A stretch of 21,263 nucleotides of DNA from Clostridia bacterium BRH_c25 (GCA_001515955.1 LOES01000084.1:1-21263), one strand, 5' to 3'; positions 1 to 6,573 are shown, counted from the stretch's first letter. Numbers and translations: made by a program. Notes: a model not told the origin generated them from the letters alone.

Positions 1-779
1 GCCAAACCGTGCATGATCTGAATATCTTCCGAAGCTTCCTCTTCTATTACGTCCACAATATCATCAATGGTTATAATTCCTACCAGCCTGTCTTCCTGAT
101 CTACAACAGGTATAGATAAAAGGTCATATTTTTTAAAGAGATTTGCTACCTCTTCCTGGTCATCAATAGTCTTTACCGATATGGGATCTGTCTCCATTAT
201 ATCTTCTACAGTCTTATTCGCAGCAGCAGTCACCAAATCCTTCAGGGAGACTATCCCCTCAAGCTTCCTGTTGCTGTCTGTTACATAGCAGGTATATATT
301 GTTTCCTTATCAACAGCCGTCCGTCTTATATGGAGCAGCGCTTCATCTATTGAAAACTCCTTCTTGAGATCCACCAGCTCTATTGTCATCAAACTTCCCG
401 CTGAGTTGTCCGGGTAATTCAGGAACTGGTTAATAAGACTTCTCTCAGTTTCCGGAGAGTACTGCAATATCTTCTTAACTACACTTGAAGGCATTTCCTC
501 AAGGTAATCGATTTTATCGTCAAAATACAGCTCTTCCAATATCTCCTTTAGCTCGTTCTCCTTTATCATAAGAGAAAAGTTGGTCTGCTGCTTTACAGAG
601 AGATGCGCAAACACTTCTACTGCAGTATCCTTATGCAGCATCCTGAAAACCAGTAGACTGTTCTTGTTGTCCAATTCATCCAAAATCTCTGCGATATCAG
701 CCGGCTGCATATCCTCCAACTCTTTTTTTATTGCAGAGTAATTCTTTACTTCAATATAATCCTTAATGATGTTTTCCAT
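1..779 (-). CDS. mgtE: Magnesium transporter MgtE, N-terminal part (truncated by window edge)
   Basis: About 259 codons are visible; the gene runs off the left edge, so the C-terminal membrane channel domain is not seen. What is visible is the cytosolic half of an MgtE-type Mg2+ channel: a helical MgtE N-domain (residues about 1-130, with the LEDMQPADIAEIL and LEEMPSS signatures) followed by paired CBS domains (about 135-255, with SAGSLMT, GIVSLKDL, IPVVDQEDRLVGIIT and DVIEEEASED). In the family these domains bind Mg2+ and close the pore when internal Mg2+ is high. The ATG at 779-777 has a GGGAGGA ribosome site 6 nt upstream. An M-box riboswitch in its leader independently supports the magnesium role. 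A 47-codon leader ORF in another frame overlaps the first 34 nt. Confidence 0.95.
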   Translation of the reverse strand, partial: MENIIKDYIEVKNYSAIKKELEDMQPADIAEILDELDNKNSLLVFRMLHKDTAVEVFAHLSVKQQTNFSLMIKENELKEILEELYFDDKIDYLEEMPSSVVKKILQYSPETERSLINQFLNYPDNSAGSLMTIELVDLKKEFSIDEALLHIRRTAVDKETIYTCYVTDSNRKLEGIVSLKDLVTAAANKTVEDIMETDPISVKTIDDQEEVANLFKKYDLLSIPVVDQEDRLVGIITIDDIVDVIEEEASEDIQIMHGL

Positions 780-889
780 GATTCTTCCTCCCAGCTATGG
801 GAAAAGCGGGTTCTCGTGGTGAAATAAACAGACTTTCCCCAATATTCTAACCATTTTCTACTGCTATAATTACTGGGCCCTGAGTCCAT
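746..889 (-). CDS. Putative 47-codon leader ORF overlapping the mgtE start
   Basis: ATG at 889-887 and stop TAA at 748-746. It is preceded by AGGAGGTGAT, a near-perfect complement of the 16S rRNA 3' end, with good spacing to the ATG. The predicted peptide starts MDSGPSNYSSRKW and has four tryptophans (positions 13, 17, 33, 38); no signal peptide or known domain is seen. It ends 34 nt inside mgtE, in a different frame, so ribosomes translating it cross the mgtE ribosome site. That arrangement fits a translational-coupling or regulatory leader peptide. Its role is inference; the strong SD and position are directly visible. The SD sits in a 12-bp palindrome (898-909). Confidence 0.5.
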   Translation of the reverse strand: MDSGPSNYSSRKWLEYWGKSVYFTTRTRFSHSWEEESWKTSLRIILK

Positions 890-897
890 TCAAATCA

Positions 898-909
898 CCT
901 CCTAGGAGG
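898..909 (-). promoter_or_regulatory. Palindromic Shine-Dalgarno of the leader ORF
   Basis: The sequence CCTCCTAGGAGG is a perfect 12-bp palindrome that contains the AGGAGG ribosome site of the leader ORF. It could fold as a 4-bp CCTC/GAGG stem with a CTAG loop and hide the SD. It abuts the 3' base of the extended hairpin at 908-1000, so folding of that hairpin may affect access to it. Confidence 0.45.
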
Positions 910-1000
910 CAAATTTTATTTAGATGTTCTTTTTTGCGGCTGTTCGTGGGAATCCACGCACAGGGAAGCAAAAATATAGAACATCTTATTAAAATTTGCC
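908..1000 (-). repeat. Structured leader hairpin, copy A of a tandem pair
   Basis: The core is 922-986 (65 nt). In RNA sense (minus strand) it has a 9-bp outer stem (AGATGTTCT with AGAACATCT), a 3-nt ATA bulge, a 7-bp stem, an asymmetric internal loop (TTCC opposite CC), and an apical 10-position stem with one mismatch closed by an ATTC loop. An additional 11-bp basal stem (GGCAAATTTTA with TAAAATTTGCC) extends this copy to 908-1000, ending against the leader-ORF SD palindrome. It is 97 nt from, and structurally identical to, copy B. All nine differences between the copies are compatible with the fold, and three base pairs are changed by compensatory substitutions. Confidence 0.85.
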
Positions 1001-1018
1001 GTTACTTTATATATCCTT

Positions 1019-1083
1019 AGAGGTTCTTTTCTGCGGCTGCCCGTGGGAATCCACGTGCAGGAAAGCAGAAATATAGAACCTCT
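1019..1083 (-). repeat. Structured leader hairpin, copy B of a tandem pair
   Basis: A 65-nt hairpin with the same bulge, internal loop, mismatch and apical loop as copy A. The outer stem is AGAGGTTCT with AGAACCTCT, the second stem TTTCTGC with GCAGAAA, and the apical stem CTGC-C-CGTGG with CCACG-T-GCAG around GAAT (plus-strand reading). On the RNA strand each copy is preceded by a shared AAGTAACGG (1096-1104 and 999-1007), so the repeated unit is about 85 nt. It lies between the M-box terminator and mgtE, so it is in the mgtE transcript only when the riboswitch allows read-through. Confidence 0.85.
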
Positions 1084-1155
1084 TGTCTAAAAACACCGTT
1101 ACTTAATCAAACTTCTTAGATTTGCTTCAAAATAAATCAAACTTTGAATAAATTT

Positions 1156-1183
1156 AAAAATCCCTTCCACACGAGTGAAAGGG
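1156..1183 (-). terminator. Intrinsic terminator of the M-box expression platform
   Basis: A 9-bp stem, CCCTTTCAC with GTGGAAGGG (one T-G pair), around a 4-nt loop, followed on the minus strand by a run of T (complement of 1156-1160). It lies 25 nt downstream of the M-box aptamer, as expected for a transcription-terminating Mg2+ riboswitch. Confidence 0.85.
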
Positions 1184-1208
1184 AAATAAACAGTAATGTT
1201 ATTATTAC

Positions 1209-1380
1209 TATTCTTATCTTCACTCGCAGAGCTTTGGCACTATACAGCTTTGGATCATCAACATCCAGCTGCATTAAGTAAAACCTTACTTCGGTAATAC
1301 CTGTTGGCCCATTGGCATCTCTCGATGTTTCCGGGCAGCAGCGTGTATCCGTATAGGAGCCTCACCTAACGAAGATTAAC
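1209..1380 (-). ncRNA. M-box (ykoK) magnesium riboswitch
   Basis: The minus strand shows the M-box consensus blocks in order: TTAGGTGAGGCTCCTATA near the 5' end, CGCTGCTGCCCGGAAACATC, GAGAGATGCCAATGGGCCAAC, an internal variable hairpin (TACCGAAGTAAGGTTTTA), TTAATGCAGCTGGATG, and the 3' block ATAGTGCCAAAGCTCTGCGAG. The 5' AATCTTCG and 3' CGAGTGAAGAT can close P1. This class binds Mg2+ and, in Bacillus, terminates transcription of Mg2+ uptake genes when Mg2+ is plentiful. Here it precedes a terminator and mgtE on the same strand. Ends are approximate. Confidence 0.95.
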
Positions 1381-1391
1381 TTGTCAGTTTT

Positions 1392-1420
1392 ATTATAGTC
1401 CTATACAATCTTCATTTCAA
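1392..1420 (-). promoter_or_regulatory. Sigma-A promoter of the mgtE leader
   Basis: On the minus strand, TTGAAA (1420-1415), a 17-nt spacer, then TATAAT (1397-1392). This places the transcription start a few bases before the M-box aptamer. The rest of 1421-1558 holds nothing else recognisable. Confidence 0.8.
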
Positions 1421-1558
1421 TACCTATAATATGAAAAACAACAAAAAAAGTTCATATTTTATTAAATACAGACTTTATACAGATTTATCACAGCCTATTT
1501 GTCCATACTTCCATATCTTTCACTATTACTCTATTTATATGGTATTCCAGTGGAAGCT

Positions 1559-2263
1559 TTATAGTGAAACTGAAATTTTTTTGTTTATTACTATTTCATT
1601 CTCAGATACTTTGCAGTCAAAGGAAAGTACTTCTACTCCACTATCATGGGCAGCTGTCAAAGCCGCTGCAAATTGCTCATCCATAAGCTTATTGGGAGTA
1701 AATTGCCTTATATTTTCCATCTGGACAAGAAAAATCACTGCAGCCCTATAACCTTCCTGGCGGGCAGCGGCCAGTTCCCTCAAGTGCCTCGCACCTCTTT
1801 CAGTGGGGGCATCAGGAAACTTTGCAACCTCGTCTGCTTCAAGGGTAACTCCTTTTACTTCAATATAACAGGATTCATCTTTTCCGCTTTGCTCAGTCTT
1901 TTTCAAAAACAAATCAAACCTGCTGTTCTGATAAAAAACCTCCCTTTTTACATATCCATAAGTACCTATATCTTCTATCACACCTTCTCTTACAGCTTCC
2001 TCCACTATTTTATTAGGTGCCTGGGAGTCTATTGATATCAGCCTGTTCCCCTTATATACCATTATCAGCTCATATGGAGTCTTTCTGGTCCTACTTTCCC
2101 TTATTTCCAGGATTACGCACGCTCCAAGGACAAGCAGTTCTCTGCAGCGTCCCGTATTTGGTATATGAACCAACTCTTCCCTTCCATCTATCACTACTAT
2201 TCCTTCAAATCTATTCAATCTCTTGACAAAACTTCCTTTAATCGTTCTATTTATTATTTTCAT
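1559..2263 (-). CDS. sfsA: SfsA family nuclease-like/DNA-binding protein
   Basis: A 234-residue protein of typical SfsA length. It carries the family signatures VHIPNTGRCRELL (about 32-44), an RKTPYEL block, DSQAPNKIV (about 79-87), the FDLFL...CYIEVKGVTL core (about 117-142, with the D/E..K arrangement of restriction-endonuclease-like folds), FPDAPTERGARHL and AAVIFLVQM. In E. coli SfsA was found as a factor stimulating maltose gene expression and binds DNA. The family spans bacteria and archaea and its exact molecular role is unsettled. The ATG at 2263 is preceded by AAGGAG. It is apparently monocistronic, facing away from the next gene; no clear terminator was found after it. Confidence 0.93.
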   Translation of the reverse strand: MKIINRTIKGSFVKRLNRFEGIVVIDGREELVHIPNTGRCRELLVLGACVILEIRESRTRKTPYELIMVYKGNRLISIDSQAPNKIVEEAVREGVIEDIGTYGYVKREVFYQNSRFDLFLKKTEQSGKDESCYIEVKGVTLEADEVAKFPDAPTERGARHLRELAAARQEGYRAAVIFLVQMENIRQFTPNKLMDEQFAAALTAAHDSGVEVLSFDCKVSENEIVINKKISVSL

Positions 2264-2367
2264 TTTATTCTCCTTGTAAGTTTGCCATTAATATGGTTAA
2301 AATAGCATTATATATATTTGCTTTGTATGAATTATAACATAATTATTGCATGTATTGAAATTGGATA

Positions 2368-2402
2368 TGGTTACGCGTTTCGTGTGACCCGTTGCGCGAT
2401 TA
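2368..2402. repeat. Degenerate heptanucleotide repeat tract
   Basis: The intergenic sequence reads in heptads: GTTACGC, GTTTCGT, GTGACCC, GTTGCGC, GATTAGG. It is locally GC-richer than its surroundings. Its modules GGTTACG and GCGTTTCGTGT recur on the opposite strand at 16403-16427. It lies in the 5' leader of the plus-strand gene at 2459. Confidence 0.45.
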
Positions 2403-2458
2403 GGGAAAAGCCTTCGAAGCCATACCCACACACTCATAACTTATTAGGAGGTTTTTTC

Positions 2459-2890
2459 ATGGACAAATACAACATTCTTGTGCTTATGGAAAAAGACAGC
2501 GAGACGGGCTTCTTTACTCAAACAGTTGATTCGTACAAAATCGATGTTGGTATTGAGCTTATCGAAAATGCTTATCTGGCTGAGGAAGCAGGCGAGTATT
2601 TCATATACCTTGCCCTGACCACTGCTGATGTCGAGGATTATCAGTACTATGGCATATATGACTTATACGATGAAGAGGTTCTTACCGTGTTTGATGTGGA
2701 GCTGCTGGATGGTTCAGGTGAATTTAACCCAAGATGGATTGTTAAAATGGAATATATTGAAGTGCGGAGTGAAATGGAGGGGCTCGTAAATGAACTTGTT
2801 GAGGTCCACCGTAATGAGCTTCAGAGGGTCCTTCCCCTGGTAGAAGCAGACAAGAAAAAATATATTGAAGAAATTGAAAAGGAAGAGTGA
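2459..2890 (+). CDS. Small acidic conserved clostridial protein (possibly DUF6762)
   Basis: A 143-residue, strongly acidic protein starting MDKYNILVLMEKDSETG. The start is fixed by a strong TTAGGAGG site 8 nt upstream; an ATG further upstream at 2318 has no such site and would add an unlikely extension across the heptad repeat tract. No signal peptide, membrane segment or catalytic motif is seen. The first about 100 residues look like a beta-rich fold (FTQTVDSYKIDVGIEL, EYFIYLALTTADVEDY), and the last about 40 form a charged helix ending KKKYIEEIEKEE. It resembles short clostridial proteins of unknown function; DUF6762 is my best recollection and is not certain. It is transcribed alone and ends in a strong terminator. 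Confidence 0.8.
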   Translation: MDKYNILVLMEKDSETGFFTQTVDSYKIDVGIELIENAYLAEEAGEYFIYLALTTADVEDYQYYGIYDLYDEEVLTVFDVELLDGSGEFNPRWIVKMEYIEVRSEMEGLVNELVEVHRNELQRVLPLVEADKKKYIEEIEKEE

Positions 2891-2911
2891 CAATTTTTTA
2901 GTCACTCTTCC
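2881..2911. terminator. Bidirectional intrinsic terminator
   Basis: An 11-bp perfect stem (GGAAGAGTGAC with GTCACTCTTCC) around a 9-nt loop, with T-rich sequence on the plus strand and TTTTC on the minus strand. It separates the plus-strand gene ending at 2890 from the TRAP permease ending at 2928 on the minus strand, and can serve both. The stem overlaps the last codons of the upstream gene. Confidence 0.85.
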
Positions 2912-2927
2912 TTTATATCATTATTAC

Positions 2928-4880
2928 CTAAAGGTTCTTTACTGCCGGTTTCCTGTACTTGAACCACTGATAGGCTACTCCTAATCCGATTACTGCCATA
3001 CCAACAAAGTCAGTATACATACCCGGATCTATAAGTGCAATTCCTCCAAGCAGGAATACCATCCTTAGAATTGGCTTGACCAAACCCACTATATAGCCTT
3101 CCATTGCAATACCTATACCAAACATACCTATTAAGGAAGTAATTGTTATCTGTGTTATTTCAAGCCCCGTTGTGTTTATAAGCAGTAATTGAGGATTGAT
3201 AACAAACATATACGGTATCAAAAATGCCGCTATAGCAAGCTTACTTGCATTTATACCTGTTTTTATCGGATCACTCTTTGCTATTGCAGAACCCGCGAAA
3301 GCAGCAAGAGCAACTGGTGGTGTTATGTCAGCAATAATTCCGAAGTAGAAAACAAACATATGGGCTGTCAAAGGATTTACCCCCAGCTTCAAAAGTGCCG
3401 GTGCTGCTATTGTAGAAGTTATGATATAGTTAGCAGTTGTTGGAGCACCCATTCCAAGTATTATTGATGATATCATTGTAAGGAACAAGGTAGGTAAAAG
3501 CATCCCGCCGGCTAGTTCTACAAGTCCGTTACCCATCTTAAGACCTAAGCCTGTAAGTGTTACAGTCCCTACAATAATACCTGCACAGGCACATGCTATT
3601 GCAACACCTAATGCCCCTTTCGCCCCAGCCTCCAAGGTCTCAAGCAATGACTTCAGATTCATTCTGGTTCCTTTATTTATCATCCCTACCAATACTGCTG
3701 AATATATGCCGTAAAGAGCAGCTTTAATCGGTGTAGTGCCGCTCATGAGCATATAGACTATGATAAATATAGGTGCAAACAAGTACCATCTTTCTCCAAG
3801 TACCTTCCCGAGTTTTGGAAGCTTAGATCCTTCAAGGCCTTTCATGCCGGTTTTTCTTGCTTCCAGGTCAACCATTATCCATATTCCGGTGAAATACAGC
3901 AGTGCAGGAATTATTGCAGCTTTTGCAATTGTACCGTATGGTATTCCTATGAACTCAGACATTAAGAACGCTGCCGCTCCCATTATTGGAGGCATAAGCT
4001 GTCCCCCCGTTGAAGCAGCTGCCTCAACAGCACCTGCGAATTCCGGCTTGTAGCCCAAGCTTTTCATTAGAGGAATTGTAAAGCTCCCTGTACCAACAGT
4101 GTTTGCCACTGAGCTTCCTGATATAGTCCCTGTAAGAGCGCTGCTAAGCACTGCGACCTTTGCCGGGCCTCCCACTGATTTTCCTGCAATGGCATTGGCC
4201 AGGTCTATAAAGAACTTGCCAATTCCCGTTTTATCCAGGAAAGCCCCAAACAGTATGAATAAGAATATGAAGGTGGAGGATACACCTATAGGTGTTCCAA
4301 GTATTCCTTCAGTCGTGTAATACATATGACTGACTATTCTTTCTACAGAATAGCCTCTGTGGTTGAGAAAGCCCGGCATGAACGCACCAAATTTGGCATA
4401 TAGCAAAAATGTGCTTGCTATTATGACAATCGGAAGCCCGACTACTCTTCTTGCGGATTCCAACACGAAAAGCACTGCAAGTATAGCTACAAAAATATCA
4501 AGCTTATTCTGTTCCCCGGCTCTCATAATTAAGGCATTGTAGTTAAAGGTTATATACAGTCCTACAAACCCTGAAATAGTTGCCAAGGTAACATCTATCC
4601 AGTGCATCTTATTTCTCGGCATTTTCTTGCTGGTCGGATACAACAGATATGTCAAGACAAAAGCAAAGGTAATATGAATGGATCTTTGCAATTGTGCCGG
4701 TAATACACCAAACATAGCTGTATATAGCTGAAATACTGAAAACATAATTGCAAGTGCTGTTACCAGCTTCAATTGTATCCCAGAGAGTTTTCTGTAGTTT
4801 GATTCTTTATCATATTTTGCTATAATTTCATCTAAATCTAATTCTTGTACTTGTTCCTTCAGAATTTTATCCTTATCCAT
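2928..4880 (-). CDS. TRAP transporter fused permease (small + large membrane subunits)
   Basis: A 650-residue, very hydrophobic protein that joins the small (DctQ-like) and large (DctM-like) TRAP membrane subunits in one chain, the usual form in TAXI-type TRAP systems. The first about 60 residues are charged and cytosolic (KEQVQELDLDEIIAKYD), then four or so helices to about residue 150, then the DctM-like part. The DctM-like part includes the conserved GTISGSSVANTVGTG and AAASTGGQLMPPIMGAAAF blocks (about 255-300) and a second inverted half with MGAPTTANYIITS and IADITPPVALAAFAGSAIAK. It drives substrate uptake with an ion gradient, taking ligand from the binding protein at 5492. The SD GAGGAGGG precedes the ATG. 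It is the third gene of the operon. Confidence 0.93.
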   Translation of the reverse strand: MDKDKILKEQVQELDLDEIIAKYDKESNYRKLSGIQLKLVTALAIMFSVFQLYTAMFGVLPAQLQRSIHITFAFVLTYLLYPTSKKMPRNKMHWIDVTLATISGFVGLYITFNYNALIMRAGEQNKLDIFVAILAVLFVLESARRVVGLPIVIIASTFLLYAKFGAFMPGFLNHRGYSVERIVSHMYYTTEGILGTPIGVSSTFIFLFILFGAFLDKTGIGKFFIDLANAIAGKSVGGPAKVAVLSSALTGTISGSSVANTVGTGSFTIPLMKSLGYKPEFAGAVEAAASTGGQLMPPIMGAAAFLMSEFIGIPYGTIAKAAIIPALLYFTGIWIMVDLEARKTGMKGLEGSKLPKLGKVLGERWYLFAPIFIIVYMLMSGTTPIKAALYGIYSAVLVGMINKGTRMNLKSLLETLEAGAKGALGVAIACACAGIIVGTVTLTGLGLKMGNGLVELAGGMLLPTLFLTMISSIILGMGAPTTANYIITSTIAAPALLKLGVNPLTAHMFVFYFGIIADITPPVALAAFAGSAIAKSDPIKTGINASKLAIAAFLIPYMFVINPQLLLINTTGLEITQITITSLIGMFGIGIAMEGYIVGLVKPILRMVFLLGGIALIDPGMYTDFVGMAVIGLGVAYQWFKYRKPAVKNL

Positions 4881-4940
4881 GAACTCCCTCCTCTTTTTTC
4901 AATTAATCAATCGGTGCATATCAGACAACTCCAGAGTTGA

Positions 4941-5444
4941 TTATATTCTTCTTAATAGATATTTTATGAGTTCAAAGGGGGTAACTCTAGTTATACTGAA
5001 AAATGCAGGCTTTTGCGGTTCAACAAGCTCCGAAAGCTTCATGCTCTTATCCTCGTAGCTCAATGTGTGATCCGCATAGGTTCCTACCATATAGGTAAAA
5101 TTCTCCAGCTCCGTGTCAATGTTTTCGATCTGAACAAGTCCATTATCAATTGTCACTTTCTGTTTGCTCTGCGCATCATACTCCGGCATGCCTGCACCAT
5201 ATGAATAGAAGGTGGTTTTATAAACCACGAATTTATTTCCCTGCACCTTGATGAACTCGTTTACCGGAGTGCGGTTGACTGAGTGCCTGAAGCTTACTAC
5301 AAACTCCCTGGCATTATCAGTATCATCAATATAGACGATCTCCCCCGTTTTACCGTTAGAAATGGTGAACTTGTTTAACATTGGTACATTCAAAAGCAAT
5401 ATGATCAATACAATAAAACTGACTGTAAATATATACTTTTTCAT
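4941..5444 (-). CDS. DUF1850 domain protein of the TAXI-TRAP operon
   Basis: A 167-residue protein with one N-terminal hydrophobic segment (residues 4-21, a signal anchor or signal peptide) and a DUF1850 body. The family signatures visible are VVSFRHSVNRTPVNEF (about 49-64) and the FYSYGAGMPEYD block (about 79-90). Such proteins are commonly encoded beside TAXI binding proteins and fused permeases; their function is not established, though an extracytoplasmic accessory role in uptake is a fair inference. No convincing Shine-Dalgarno lies before the ATG; the upstream sequence is a stable hairpin and a TTCTTTATTT tract. It may be translated poorly or by re-initiation from the upstream gene. Confidence 0.85.
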   Translation of the reverse strand: MKKYIFTVSFIVLIILLLNVPMLNKFTISNGKTGEIVYIDDTDNAREFVVSFRHSVNRTPVNEFIKVQGNKFVVYKTTFYSYGAGMPEYDAQSKQKVTIDNGLVQIENIDTELENFTYMVGTYADHTLSYEDKSMKLSELVEPQKPAFFSITRVTPFELIKYLLRRI

Positions 5445-5454
5445 AAATAAAGAA

Positions 5455-5480
5455 GCCGGACCGGATATTTCCAGCCCGGC
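5455..5480 (-). terminator. Intra-operon hairpin/attenuator after the binding-protein gene
   Basis: On the minus strand, an 11-bp stem (GCCGGGCTGGA with TCCGGTCCGGC, two G-T pairs) and AATA loop, followed by TTCTTTATTT. It lies between the binding-protein stop and the DUF1850 start. It should stabilise or partly terminate the transcript, giving more binding protein than membrane subunits, as seen in many binding-protein-dependent transport operons. Confidence 0.65.
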
Positions 5481-5491
5481 AATCCTCTCAA

Positions 5492-6448
5492 TTATTTTAT
5501 AGCGCCTACTTCTTTGAAGTACTTTTCTGCTCCCGCATGGAATGGAACTGATATGCCCTGTACTGCGTCTTCAAGCTTCAGCTCTTGTCCTTTTGCATGA
5601 GCTGTTGCTAATTCAGGCTGATTCTCAAATAGAGCCTTTGTCAGGTCGTATACGACTTTTTCGGATACTTCCGAACCTACTATAAGAGTTGCCTTTACTG
5701 CTACTGTCTTTACGTCTGCATCCTGACCCTTATAAGTTCCGGCAGGTATAACATATTCTGTAAAGAATGGATACTTTGCAGTCAGGTTCTTTATTACATC
5801 ATCTGGAATTGATACGAACTTGAGAGTGCTGGTAGTAGCGGTATCCTGTATTGCAGCATTAGGTATGCCGGATGTAAACAAGAAACCGTCAATATGATTG
5901 TCCTTTAAGGAATCTGCAGATTCAGCAAAAGATAGGTAATTAGCAGAAAAATCATTGTATGTCATGCCTGCAACTTCCAATATCTGTCTTGTATTTGCTT
6001 CAGCACCGCTTCCTGGAGCACCTACTGAGAATTTCTTCCCTTTGATGTCCTGAAGAGAATTAATACCACTGTTTGCAGATGCAACAATCTGTATTACCTC
6101 CGGATAGAGTGTAGCGATTACTCTTACATTTTCTACTTTGCCATCCTTGAAAGTTTCTGTGCCGTTGTAAGCATAGTCTGTCATATCATTCTGTACTATC
6201 GCAAGCTCTGCTTCCTTCTTGCCTATAAGCTTGAGATTTTCAACAGAAGCACCTGTTGCCTGAGCTGTTACGTTCATGTTTGCAATCTTTGAGTTGAATA
6301 TCTGCGCCATTGCGCCGCCAAAAGGATAATAAGTGCCGGATGTACCGCCTGTGGCCAATATAAGGTTGGCTTTTTGCGGAGCACAGCCTGTCAGTGCTAC
6401 TGATAAAACGAGCACAACAGCCAATGCCAATATTATGTACTTTTTCAT
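5492..6448 (-). CDS. TAXI family TRAP transporter solute-binding lipoprotein
   Basis: A 318-residue lipoprotein. A lipobox LTGC puts the acylated cysteine at residue 22, after a typical MKK plus hydrophobic signal. The mature part begins with the TAXI signature LATGGTSGTYYPFGGAMA, then VQNDMTDYAYNG, QIVASANSGI, GKKFSVGAPGSGAEANTRQIL and SGIPNAAIQD, all typical of TAXI binding proteins. It would capture the substrate outside the membrane and pass it to the fused permease. Known TAXI structures bind glutamate or glutamine, which with the neighbouring GlnK/GlnL-like pair suggests an amino-acid ligand; that is inference. The ATG at 6448 follows GGAGGAGGGG; a TTG 18 nt upstream overlaps that site and is less likely. 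Confidence 0.93.
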   Translation of the reverse strand: MKKYIILALAVVLVLSVALTGCAPQKANLILATGGTSGTYYPFGGAMAQIFNSKIANMNVTAQATGASVENLKLIGKKEAELAIVQNDMTDYAYNGTETFKDGKVENVRVIATLYPEVIQIVASANSGINSLQDIKGKKFSVGAPGSGAEANTRQILEVAGMTYNDFSANYLSFAESADSLKDNHIDGFLFTSGIPNAAIQDTATTSTLKFVSIPDDVIKNLTAKYPFFTEYVIPAGTYKGQDADVKTVAVKATLIVGSEVSEKVVYDLTKALFENQPELATAHAKGQELKLEDAVQGISVPFHAGAEKYFKEVGAIK

Positions 6449-6480
6449 AAGAATCCCCTCCTCCAATTTATTACTCTAAT

Positions 6481-6520
6481 TTTATAATCCCAGTAACAGA
6501 TAGTAACAGAAAGAAACGTA
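6481..6520 (-). promoter_or_regulatory. TRAP operon promoter with 10-bp-period direct repeats
   Basis: On the minus strand, TCTGTT (6510-6505), ACTA, TCTGTT (6500-6495), then a -10-like TATAAA (6486-6481). A weaker third element, TACGTT, sits at 6520-6515 in the same 10-bp register. With a 17-nt spacer the -35 hexamer would be CTGTTA, a poor match to TTGACA, inside the repeats. Poor -35 plus overlapping helical-phase repeats suggests an activator-dependent promoter, most simply controlled by the response regulator encoded immediately upstream. Confidence 0.6.
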
Positions 6521-6573
6521 AATTTACATTACCAGGTTTGAAAATTAAGAAAATTGGCATCAAGAGGTCCGCA

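Noticed and set aside
908..1104. The tandem hairpins as a MITE or insertion-sequence remnant
   Set aside because: Each copy is nearly palindromic, and TTATT flanks copy A on both sides, but copy B has no such duplication, there is no transposase sequence, and the differences between copies are compensatory, which fits RNA structure better.
1646..2035. 129-codon open frame on the plus strand
   Set aside because: It lies wholly antisense to sfsA, has no ribosome site and an amino-acid composition typical of a reverse-strand shadow.
2318..2458. Upstream ATG extending the small acidic protein by 47 residues
   Set aside because: No ribosome site precedes it, and the extension would translate the heptad repeat tract; a strong AGGAGG fixes the start at 2459.
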